NCBI GenBank assembly: GCA_019873725.1
Contig: JAIOAS010000017.1
Location: 1-34,183, forward strand
Source: Chloroflexota bacterium
GTDB lineage: Bacteria; Chloroflexota; Anaerolineae; B4-G1; SLSP01
Length of the DNA stretch: 34,183 nucleotides
Direction: 5' to 3'
Part shown: positions 23,068-31,100 of the stretch, one piece after another
Numbering within the stretch: position 1 is the stretch's first letter
Layout: every line of letters starts with the position of its first letter
The notes under the pieces: model-generated
What the model was told of the DNA's origin: nothing
What the model saw: the letters and a program-made list of their open reading frames with translations, nothing else
The model's database searches: none
Made by a program: the position numbers and the translations under genes

Positions 23068-24690
23068 ATGGTCGATCCGCAAGCACGTATCCTGGTGGTC
23101 GATGACGACCCCAAAATGATCCAACTGGTCAAAGAGGTACTGGATATGATCCCCTGCGAGACGTTGGTCGCCGTCGAGGGGGAGGGGGCGCTGGCGTTGT
23201 TACACCAGGAGTTGGAAAAGGGCATGCCGGTCGATGCCGTGTTGCTGGATGTGATGATGCCCGGCGAAGACGGCTTCCGCATTTTGGAGCGGATGAAGGC
23301 CGACGCGCAGTTGGGACAGACCCCCGTGGTGCTCATCACCGGACTGGATTCTATTCCGTCGAAGACGCGTGGCCTACAGATGGGCGCCGACGATTATGTC
23401 ATCAAGCCTTTCGATCCCCAAGAATTGATGGCCCGCGTGGGCGTGGTGCTGCGCATCCGCCGGACAGAGCAGATGCTCCGGCGGCGCAACCAGGAATTGG
23501 CGGCCCTGGACGACATCAATCGGATGGTGTCCTCGAGCCTGGATTTGGATGAGGTGTTGGCGTCGGCGTTGGAGGGGCTGGGGCGCTTGATCGAAACGGA
23601 CGCACTGGCTGTGGTGCTCAACGACGAGGAATCCCAGGCGTGGGTGGTGCGGACGGCGCGTGCGCACTCTGGGGTCTGGCTCGAAGGCCGTGTGGTTCCT
23701 GCTGACGATGCCATCCTGCGCGACGTAGTCACCGATAGCCGTTCGATGTTGTTCCGCGGCGTGCATGAGAGTTTCTGGAATGAGGCGCTGGCCCGCGCGC
23801 CCCTGGACATTCTGTGTGTGCCGTTGACGAAAGGCAGCACGCGTATTGGTGCGCTGGTTGTACTGAAGCAGACGGCAGGCCTGGACGAGGAATCAATCCC
23901 CCTGGTGGAGCACCTGGCGGCGACCGTCTCGGTGGCAGTCCAGAACGCGCGCTTGTTCCAGGATTTGGAATCTTTCGCCGAAGAAGTCGAGCGTTCCCAA
24001 AATCAACTGATTCAGGCCGAAAAGATGGCGGCGGTGGGACGCCTGGCGGCTTCTCTGGCGCACGAAATCAACAATCCATTGCAGGCGATCCAAAACAGCC
24101 TGCACCTGGCCTTGCACCAGGGGCTGGAGGAGGAAAAGCGCCGCCAATTCCTCGAAATGGCGCAGCAGGAAGTAACCCGCCTGGTGCAGATCGTGCGCCG
24201 TATGTTGGATTTCTATCGTCCTTCGTCGGCCATGCAGCCCCTGGATGTCAATCGCCCGGTGGAAGATGCGCTGGCGATTGCCGGTAAGCGTCTCCAACAA
24301 GCGCGCATCGAGGTGGTATCGCGGCTCTCTGCGAATCTACCGCCGGTACGCGGTGCGCCTAACCAGTTGACGCAGGTATTTCTCAACATCATCATCAATG
24401 CGGTGGAAGCGATGCCGGATGGCGGGACGCTGTGGGTGGGCAGCGCCTATCACGCCGAACGCCGCCAAATCGTGGTAGCGTTCCGCGATAGCGGCCCCGG
24501 CATTGCTCCTGAGATGCGTGAGCACATGTTTGAACCCTTTCACACCTCGAAACCAACCGGCACGGGGTTGGGATTGGCGATCAGCTACGGCATTATCGAG
24601 CGACACGGCGGCATAATCGAAGTGGAAAGCCCGCCAGGCTCTGGGACAACGTTCATTGTGCGTCTGCCACAGCAATACGAGGAGGCTTGA
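23068..24690 (+). CDS. Hybrid sensor: receiver-GAF-histidine kinase
   Basis: This 540-aa cytoplasmic signalling protein has an N-terminal receiver domain (residues 7-125) with acidic D11-D13, phospho-acceptor D61 and K113. A GAF-like domain (about 155-295) and a short coiled coil follow. The HisKA segment carries H332 in LAHEINNPLQ, and the ATPase domain has N440 (FLNIIINAVEAM), DSGPGIA (474-480) and GTGLGLA (498-504). The start at 23068 follows TAGGGGGAAA; the longer frame is a shadow. There are no membrane segments, so the signal is internal or arrives through phosphorylation of its own receiver. The stop overlaps the next start (TGATG). Confidence 0.94.
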   Translation: MVDPQARILVVDDDPKMIQLVKEVLDMIPCETLVAVEGEGALALLHQELEKGMPVDAVLLDVMMPGEDGFRILERMKADAQLGQTPVVLITGLDSIPSKTRGLQMGADDYVIKPFDPQELMARVGVVLRIRRTEQMLRRRNQELAALDDINRMVSSSLDLDEVLASALEGLGRLIETDALAVVLNDEESQAWVVRTARAHSGVWLEGRVVPADDAILRDVVTDSRSMLFRGVHESFWNEALARAPLDILCVPLTKGSTRIGALVVLKQTAGLDEESIPLVEHLAATVSVAVQNARLFQDLESFAEEVERSQNQLIQAEKMAAVGRLAASLAHEINNPLQAIQNSLHLALHQGLEEEKRRQFLEMAQQEVTRLVQIVRRMLDFYRPSSAMQPLDVNRPVEDALAIAGKRLQQARIEVVSRLSANLPPVRGAPNQLTQVFLNIIINAVEAMPDGGTLWVGSAYHAERRQIVVAFRDSGPGIAPEMREHMFEPFHTSKPTGTGLGLAISYGIIERHGGIIEVESPPGSGTTFIVRLPQQYEEA

Positions 24691-25520
24691 TGGAAGATAT
24701 TCGCATTCTGGTTGTCGACGACGAGGCGGCCGAGCGGATCACGCTCGGTGAAGTGCTGCGTCTCGAAGGTTATCACGTCACGTTAGCGGCTTCGGGCGAG
24801 CAGGCACTTGCCATTGTGCGCCAGGAGCCGATATTCGATCTGGCGATCCTTGACCTGCGCCTGCCAGGGATGGATGGCTTGCAAGTGCTGGACGGTATCC
24901 GCAGAATATCGGCGGAAACCATCGTTATCCTCATCACCGGCTACGGCACATTGGAGACGGCAGTTCAGGCGTTGCGCAAGGGTGCTTACGACTTTTTGCT
25001 CAAGCCCAGTCCTGTGGAAGAGGTGTTGGTGGCAGTACGGCGCGCGCTCTCGGAGCTAAAAGCCGGGCGTCATCGCCGCCTGTTGATCAGCCAACTGCAA
25101 AATACGCTGCAAGCTTTGGTCGCCACAACGGATGGCTTGATGGGCATAGAGGCGCTGTCTGATGTGGAAAAGGATGACGGTGCTACCGTTGTCGGTGATA
25201 TTCAGATTGACAAGGGCAAACACCTGGTCACGTATCGTGGGCAGCCCGTTGAACTGACGCCGACGGAGTTCCGCTTGCTGGAATGTTTGATCGGGCGGGC
25301 GGGCGAGGTTTGCACGCCACAAGACCTGGTGCGCTGCGCGCAGGGGTATGACACCGATGCCTGGGGCGCGCGCTCGATCGTACGGGTGCACATCCGGCGT
25401 TTGCGGCGCAAGCTGGAGCCTGATCCGGAGAACCCACGCTACATTTTGAACGTGCGCGGCGTAGGGTATCTGTTCGCCACGTCACCGGAACAGGCGCTGC
25501 AGACGTTAGAAGAGGACTAA
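24690..25520 (+). CDS. Response regulator with OmpR-type DNA-binding domain
   Basis: This 276-aa transcriptional regulator has a receiver domain (about 1-120) with D10-D11, phospho-acceptor D55 and K105. A linker of about 45 residues follows, then a winged-helix OmpR/PhoB-type effector (about 168-263) with ELTPTEFRLLECL and the recognition-helix region SIVRVHIRRLRRKLE, ending NVRGVGYLF. The receiver contains TGYGTLETAVQALRKGAYDFLLKP, a block more usual in NtrC-type receivers, so this is a mixed-ancestry combination. AGGAGG lies 4 nt before the ATG, within the kinase gene's end. The kinase just upstream is the obvious partner. Confidence 0.94.
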   Translation: MEDIRILVVDDEAAERITLGEVLRLEGYHVTLAASGEQALAIVRQEPIFDLAILDLRLPGMDGLQVLDGIRRISAETIVILITGYGTLETAVQALRKGAYDFLLKPSPVEEVLVAVRRALSELKAGRHRRLLISQLQNTLQALVATTDGLMGIEALSDVEKDDGATVVGDIQIDKGKHLVTYRGQPVELTPTEFRLLECLIGRAGEVCTPQDLVRCAQGYDTDAWGARSIVRVHIRRLRRKLEPDPENPRYILNVRGVGYLFATSPEQALQTLEED

Positions 25521-25540
25521 TTGTTGCGGGTGAGCCGCGA

Positions 25541-25559
25541 CCGGCAAAAAACGTGCCGG
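25541..25559 (+). terminator. Weak hairpin after response regulator gene
   Basis: CCGGCA (25541-25546) and TGCCGG (25554-25559) form a 6-bp stem around an A-rich loop. No T-tract follows, so termination is doubtful. Confidence 0.3.
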
Positions 25560-25588
25560 GAACATTCATGATCGATAAGTTTGTTGAT

Positions 25589-25616
25589 TTGCTTTACTGC
25601 GGGTTGGTGTTAGAAT
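25589..25616 (+). promoter_or_regulatory. Putative promoter for the 56-aa gene
   Basis: TTGCTT (25589-25594) and TAGAAT (25611-25616) are separated by 16 bp, with a leader of about 35 nt to the ATG at 25658. Confidence 0.45.
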
Positions 25617-25657
25617 TTGGTTGTGGTTGATGCCTCAAGGGATCGGGAGGGCGGCTT

Positions 25658-25828
25658 ATGGCAGATAAAGAAAATGTCGTGAAGATGCAGAAACTGCGTC
25701 GGGCGGTGGATCGCCTGCGCAATATGCGCTCCACCGGAACCCCTTCGGTCATTCGGAAAACCTCGTGGTTCGCGCGGCTCAAAGCACGTCTGGGCTTGAC
25801 CCCTGTGCCGGAAGGGGCTGAGGAGTAG
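25658..25828 (+). CDS. Small basic protein, 56 aa, unknown
   Basis: ATG 25658 is preceded by GGGAGG with a 7-nt spacer, and the frame ends at TAG 25826-25828, ahead of a clear terminator. The protein is Lys/Arg-rich in its first 45 residues (for example KMQKLRRAVDRLRNMR), probably helical, with an acidic tail (PEGAEE). No family was recognised. Good initiation signals, a candidate promoter and a terminator argue that it is a real gene. Confidence 0.65.
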   Translation: MADKENVVKMQKLRRAVDRLRNMRSTGTPSVIRKTSWFARLKARLGLTPVPEGAEE

Positions 25829-25855
25829 GGCTACAACAACACTCTCATCAGCGAA

Positions 25856-25893
25856 ACAAAAACAGCGCGGTGTGTATCCCGCGCTGTTTTTGT
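25856..25893. terminator. Bidirectional terminator between convergent genes
   Basis: The 15-bp perfect stem ACAAAAACAGCGCGG (25856-25870) / CCGCGCTGTTTTTGT (25879-25893) has A and T tracts on both flanks of the GC core. It can terminate both the 56-aa gene and the minus-strand secreted-protein gene that ends at 25904. Confidence 0.9.
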
Positions 25894-25903
25894 GATGTCC
25901 ACT

Positions 25904-26878
25904 CTACCACCACAATAAGAAAACGTTTTGGGCCGTCGTGGTCAAAGTTCCATAGGTGACAACGGCGCGTACGATAATGTTCGTGCCGGAGCGTCCTTGA
26001 TTGACAGGCAACGAGGCGCTGGCAAAGCCGCGCTTATCCGTGCTGAGCGTCTGCTCGCTGCCGGGCAGAACGGTATTTGTAGACTTGTCGACGAAACTGA
26101 TGCTGACCTGCGCATTTTCCAATGGCCTGCCGGTAGTGTCGTTCACCAGGACGGTCACAATCTGATTGCGCCGGGTGCTCATCACCGAGTAGCGTAACGA
26201 TACCACTGCCTGCAATCCCGTAACTTCAGGCATACTGGCGGGTTTGGCATCTTCAGTGGAATTTCTCTGTTGCTGCCAACGATAGCTATACATCCGCACG
26301 TAGACCTCTCCTAGATTGCCAACGACTACGGTGTTGGTAGTACCGTTAGGCTGCCATTGCAACTTGAGGCGTTGGAAGTATTGGACAATTTGCCCATCCT
26401 CAAAGTACATCTCTGTGATGGGATAGCCGAAGATGTCGATGCCGCCGTGTTGATTGAAGAAATCGAGGAAGGCATACGACACGGTATGGCCCGTCTCGGG
26501 GAAATAGACCTTGCGACGTGAGCGCGGCGTCGGTTCGGGCACCGGAGGTTGCCGGTACTTCAGTTCTTCACCAAGCAATCCCAATTGGACTTTGTACGGG
26601 TTGGGGTTTCCCGGATGCCATTCCAGACGCGCTTTCTGAAAGTATTGTACCCGGAGTCCTTGATCCATAATTTCCTCGGTCAGGGGATAGCCGAAGATCT
26701 CCAACCCACCATGGGTGCGAAAATAGGTGTAAAATTCCCCCCGCACCCATTGTTTGGTTTCTTCGAAGAACTCTTCTGTTTTTTCTTGCGCGAGACTGGG
26801 GCGTGGCACAAGGAATCCTACCACGATGGCGAGCAAGAGCATTATGTTAATTTTTCTAAAAAACTGTATTGGTTTCAT
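25904..26878 (-). CDS. Secreted protein with two HGG-FGYP repeats and an Ig-like domain
   Basis: This 324-aa exported protein has a signal peptide (1-30, cleavage after SLA-Q likely). Two repeats of about 60 residues follow (45-106 and 133-192), each with the pattern HGG(L/I)(E/D)IFGYP(L/I)TE, then VQYFQ, an aromatic (E/Q)W(H/Q)P and a final LGE. They look like LGFP-type wall- or glycan-associated repeats, common in Chloroflexota secreted proteins as far as I recall. A charged linker leads to a C-terminal Ig-like/big-like domain (about 220-324) ending LLWW. It is probably a surface protein; the ligand is unknown. A weak GGGCGAG precedes the ATG. Confidence 0.85.
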   Translation of the reverse strand: MKPIQFFRKINIMLLLAIVVGFLVPRPSLAQEKTEEFFEETKQWVRGEFYTYFRTHGGLEIFGYPLTEEIMDQGLRVQYFQKARLEWHPGNPNPYKVQLGLLGEELKYRQPPVPEPTPRSRRKVYFPETGHTVSYAFLDFFNQHGGIDIFGYPITEMYFEDGQIVQYFQRLKLQWQPNGTTNTVVVGNLGEVYVRMYSYRWQQQRNSTEDAKPASMPEVTGLQAVVSLRYSVMSTRRNQIVTVLVNDTTGRPLENAQVSISFVDKSTNTVLPGSEQTLSTDKRGFASASLPVNQGRSGTNIIVRAVVTYGTLTTTAQNVFLLWW

Positions 26879-26966
26879 GGTATCTCGCCCATAAATTCAG
26901 ATGGAGTGTTCCAATAATGCTTGGCGTATGCGCGTGTGTTGTTGGACATCACTGAGCCTATACCCT

Positions 26967-26995
26967 ATTCTACACGAAAATCACTCATAATGCAA
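26967..26995 (-). promoter_or_regulatory. Promoter of the secreted repeat protein gene
   Basis: On the minus strand TTGCAT (26995-26990) and TAGAAT (26972-26967) are separated by 17 bp. The leader to the ATG at 26878 would be about 80 nt. Confidence 0.65.
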
Positions 26996-27050
26996 TCCTT
27001 TTTTCCCTGGTGATTCCCCTCATATTGTACCATACGCGCGGGCATTCATC

Positions 27051-27119
27051 GCAGAGGTCGCAAAGCGCGCAGAGAAAGCCTTTTTCATAATCTCTCTGTG
27101 GTCTCAGCGTGCCCTGCAG
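27051..27119. repeat. Diverged inverted repeat, GCAGAGGTCGCAAAG type
   Basis: The arms 27051-27078 and 27091-27119 are loosely complementary around CTTTTTCATAA. The left arm, GCAGAGGTCGCAAAGCGCGC, resembles the CACAGAGG-type repeat at 4374-4447. It lies in the 353-base divergent region between the secreted-protein gene and lexA, which otherwise holds only the two promoters. Confidence 0.55.
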
Positions 27120-27151
27120 TGTGAGATGGGTAATCACCAACGATTTGGGGC

Positions 27152-27180
27152 TTGACATAGAACAAATGTGCGACTATAAT
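27152..27180 (+). promoter_or_regulatory. Consensus promoter of lexA
   Basis: TTGACA (27152-27157) and TATAAT (27175-27180) are both perfect hexamers with the ideal 17-bp spacer. The spacer contains a LexA-box-like site, so this promoter is expected to be strong but autorepressed. Confidence 0.9.
27160..27173 (+). promoter_or_regulatory. lexA box: Putative LexA operator (Gram-positive type)
   Basis: GAACAAATGTGC (27161-27172) matches the GAAC-N4-GTTC core of the Bacillus-type LexA box with one mismatch. It sits inside the spacer of the lexA promoter. LexA binding there would block RNA polymerase, the expected autoregulation of SOS repressors. Confidence 0.6.
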
Positions 27181-27231
27181 TGGGATAACTTGGGATAACG
27201 GTATAAAAAACCGTGAGTGTGGAGGTGGATG

Positions 27232-27894
27232 ATGAAGAGGAAGGATACGAAGCTGCCCGAGCGACAAGCGAAAATTTACGCTTTTTTGAGCGATTACATC
27301 AACACGAATGGCTTCCCGCCGACCGTGCGCGAAATCGGCGAGGCATTGAATATTCCTTCGACCTCTCTGGTGTCTTACTATCTCAAAGGACTCGAAGAGC
27401 GTGGTTTGATTGACCGCGAATCTTCCATCTCGCGCGGCATCCGCCTGGTCTCCGATCCCTACCAGTCGAATGATTTCTTGCCCGGTAGCGGTGAGACACT
27501 GTCCATCCCCTTCCTGGGCTATATCGTCGCCAGCGCGCCCATACCGGTGGAAGCCCTCGCCGGTACCGAGACGGTCGAGATCAATCGTGCGCTTTTTGGC
27601 CGGGACGTCAACGGGCTTTTTGCGTTGCAAGTCCAGGGCAACTCGATGATCGACGCGCTGATTCACGATGGCGACACCGTTATCCTGCGCCATCAGGATC
27701 GCGTCGAGAACGGCGAAATGGCTGCCGTGTGGCTGAACAGCAATGCCGAAACGACACTGAAAAAGGTCTACTATGAAGGCGCGCGCGTGCGCTTGCAGCC
27801 GGCCAATCCTACCATGGAGCCGATCTTTGTCCCGGCGAACGATGTGCGCATTCAGGGCAAAGTGGTGATGGTCATCCGCCAACTCTCGAACTGA
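27232..27894 (+). CDS. lexA: SOS repressor LexA
   Basis: This 220-aa repressor-protease has an N-terminal winged helix-turn-helix (about 8-72: LPERQAKIYAFLSDYI, PPTVREIGEALNI, SLVSYYLKGLEERGLI). The C-terminal S24 peptidase domain has catalytic Ser S138 (GNSM) and Lys K177. The putative autocleavage site aligns at A100-S101 in GYIVASAPIP, where most LexA proteins have Ala-Gly. ATG 27232 was chosen because GGAGG lies 6 nt upstream; the ATG at 27229 and GTG at 27217 are less well placed. It stands alone downstream of its own promoter and operator. Confidence 0.94.
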   Translation: MKRKDTKLPERQAKIYAFLSDYINTNGFPPTVREIGEALNIPSTSLVSYYLKGLEERGLIDRESSISRGIRLVSDPYQSNDFLPGSGETLSIPFLGYIVASAPIPVEALAGTETVEINRALFGRDVNGLFALQVQGNSMIDALIHDGDTVILRHQDRVENGEMAAVWLNSNAETTLKKVYYEGARVRLQPANPTMEPIFVPANDVRIQGKVVMVIRQLSN

Positions 27895-27911
27895 GCCTTT
27901 CTCGATCCTGT

Positions 27912-28195
27912 AGGGCGAATTGGCAATTCGCCCTACGGCGATTTGTAGGCGTGCATGGGGGGACGCGACTGCACGCGCACGCCAGGTAATAATGGCGAAT
28001 TGGCAATTCGCCCTACGGCGATTTGTAGGCGTGCATGGTGGGGACGCGATTGCATGCGCAAGCCAGGTAATAATGGCGAATTGCCAATTCGCCCTACAGC
28101 GATTTGTAGGCGTGCATGGCGGGGACGCGATTGCACGCGCACGCCGGGCAATAATGGCGAATTGCCAATTCGTCCTACTGCGATTTGTAGACCAC
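27912..28195. repeat. 81-bp tandem repeat array, about 3.5 copies
   Basis: Units start near 27912, 27993, 28074 and 28155. Each opens with the palindrome GGCGAATTG(G/C)CAATTCGCC, then CTACGGCGATTTGTAGGCG, a GGGGACGCG block and a GCACGCGCACGCC-like end. Unit 4 is truncated, and its CTACTGCGATTTGTAG segment is the end of the subtilase gene on the minus strand (stop codon at 28175-28177). The array fills the whole 280-base gap between lexA and the convergent subtilase gene. Several frames are open through it, but this follows from repetition, not coding. Confidence 0.92.
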
Positions 28196-31100
28196 CGGCA
28201 GATAGCACTGCCACGGTTCCACATTCAACCAGAGCCGGCGTTCCCACCGTTGACCGGCGCCGTCTTCCAGAATCGCATCCACGCGGATTGGCTGTTCCCA
28301 GCTCCACACACGAAGAGGGATGGAGAGCACGTGTGTTTCCTCTACACCCAGAGCGCCTTCCCACACCGTCAGACCCCAACCGCTTACCGGGGGCATGGTT
28401 TCCGTTACCGGCGATGTGCCTGAGGTAAGCCAGGCTTGCATCTTCCCTTCTGTCACGGCGCCTGGCCCGCTGTTGTGCAGCGCGAAGGCGAGCGTCAGTG
28501 GTGTACCGGGATGCACTGTGGCCCATTCCGGCGAAAGCCATGCGCTGGTCGACAAATCTGCACCGGTGATGTGCAGCGCGCTGTCGCGGGTGAACGTAAA
28601 GCCCCACGAGGGTAGTCCCAGGGTGAGGGAGAGCGGAATGACCGTGCCCGGCTCACCCGTTGCGGTGACAGCCCACGTGAGCGTCAGTGGAGTGTGCGGT
28701 TGTAGTGTGCCGCTCCAGGTGATGGCCCGCGATGTGGGGTCGTACTCCAAGGCAGGTAACAGCGTGTCCTGAATGAGTGTCACCGCGGGCGGCAATGTGT
28801 GGGCGAGACGCGCCGGTAACGTCTCCACTGCATCGTTGTAGAGGGTGCAGGTGAGCATCACGCTCTCGCCGGGCAGCAGCGACTGCGGTGTGACCGTCCA
28901 GCGGCTCGTCCCCAGGGGGGAGAGCCAGCCGGCGCCTTGTTCCAATGCTGTGGCGCGCACGTCGAAGGGCAGCGTTTCCAGCGGGAAGGCGTAGAACAGT
29001 GTCCGCGAATTGGCGGTCGCTGTCGTGGCGGCGATGCCGAGCGGCTGCCCCAGTTGCCCTCGCATGACGGGCGCAGCGTCAGGCGTGGGATCGATGGCAT
29101 CGGCCCAATTCCTGAAGGGGAAGTTCAACGCGACCGGTCCCCACGTCCCTCCGGCGGGATGATCCGGAACGCCGAAGGCATGGCTGGGGGCGATGGACTC
29201 ATCCCAATGTAACACACCGAATCGCCGGGCCAACGCGCTGTCGTTGTGATAGTAGAGGAAGTCTTGCGACGTTAGCAGCAGCCGTCCCCCGCCGTCCAGA
29301 TAGTCCAGCAACACCGCGGCTTCCTGGCTGGTCACGGGGGCGTACCAGTCGTAGCCGGTGAACCAGATGATCAGCGGGTAACGGCGTAGCACCCCGAGGT
29401 CAGGTGATTCCGCGCCGGGAATACCACCTAGATTTTCCCCCGTATCCCATATATCGAAGGGGATGTCGCGTGCGTTCAACGCACTGATGTAGCGTTCTTC
29501 CATCGGATACCAGCGGTCGTCATCCACCAAAAGCACCGGCGCGGGGGTCTTGACGTTCAGAGTGATGGTTGTCGGTGTCGTCAAAAAGGGCGAAGTGGCC
29601 GTCACGGTGAGGGCGTTGCTGACGTTGACCCCAATCTCGGCGGGGATGGTGACGACGACGGTGAGCGTGAGCGTATTGCACGCCGATAGCATGGTTGTAG
29701 CGGGCGTCAGCGTGGCAGGCCAGGCGGCGGAATCCAGCGTGAGCGTGACGGGCGTGGTGAGTCCGCCGTAGCCGGTATGGCGCAGACGCATCGTGTGGGT
29801 GACGGCCTGCCCCGGCAGGTCGATGAGCAGGGGATCGCCCAAATGCTTGAGTTCGAGCGCCACAGTGGGGGGCGAGGTCATTAGCCAATCCACACTCCGT
29901 GCGAGCACCGTCTCCCGCTGGTCATCTGTGGAGATGCCTTCGTAGCCGAAGGAAAAGAAGAGGGCGCGGTAGGGCGTGCAGACCGACGCACTCACGCCGC
30001 CAGCGCTGCCGTCCGTATAGCGCCAAAGCAATTCTGCCTTGTCGGGATCATTGACTTTGACCACGTCGGGCCAGTCCTGGTTGTCTGCCCCGTCGCCGCC
30101 CTCGATGGTCACAGTGATGCCGGAGAACGGCCCCAGGCCGGTCAACCGGCGGACTGCTGCATTGTCCGCCATGTAGCCCGCGCCGATGGTTTCCAGCAGG
30201 TAGGGCTGTGCGCCGCCCAGACTCCCGCCGCCGTCGTAATAGGCCACGTCCTGCCCGCTGAGCAGCAACCGTCCACCACTTTTGAGATAGGCGTCCAGTT
30301 CCACACCGCCTCTGACCAATCCGGGCGAACCTTTAGGCGAGGACCAGAGGACGATGTCGTATTGCGCGAGGGTGGTGCTGATGGGGGTTTCAGCGGGCGG
30401 GTACTTGATGCGGTGCTCGTCGTAGGTGTAGGCGAGTGCGTCGAGGGCGGCTTTCCAATAGGCGGTCTGGCTGCCGTAGTACCACGCGCCCTCATCGACC
30501 AGCACCAGTGTCGGCGCTGGGGTGAGGATGAAGTCGTAGGTGGTGGTCTCTCCGGCGATGATGTTGACGGTGGCGGTGAGCACACGATAGCCCAATCCGC
30601 GCGCGGCGATGGTGTAGACGCCTGAGGGCAGCTTGAGGTTGTAGTCGCCGGAGACGCCGACGGTCGTTCTGACCGGCGTGCCGGGGGCTTCTATAGTGAC
30701 GGTGCGCGTGGGGGCGGAGCCTGTTTCCGCGACAACGACGCGACCTTGCAGCGTCCCGGTGGGCAGTGGGAGAAGGGCGAAATCGAGTTGCTGCTGTGTT
30801 CCGGTGAAAACGGGGACGTTTCGCTGCGTGGCGGGCAGGTATCCAAACGCCGAGGCGGTGACGTCATAGACGGTGGGAAGCAGTCGCAATGCGTAGTTCC
30901 CGGATGCGTCGGTGGTCGTGTGGGCCGGACTGCCATCTGGGTTGCGCGGTGCGGCAACGAGTGTGGCGTCGGCGATGCCCTGGCGGTTTGGCCCGGCGAC
31001 GTTGCCGGTGATCAGCCCGGCATGTGTAGCAACGGCAACTGCGGCGAAAGCGTCGACGCGGCCCCAGCCGCTGTCGTTGTTGGGCAAAGGCAGCGCCAGT

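Noticed and set aside
27912-28195. Possible CRISPR array
   Set aside because: The units are contiguous 81-bp repeats without distinct unique spacers, and no cas genes are nearby.
27085-28224. Long open frames on both strands through the 81-bp repeat array
   Set aside because: They are open only because an 81-bp unit, a multiple of three, lacks stops. The peptides are internally repetitive, have no start signals and overlap lexA antisense.
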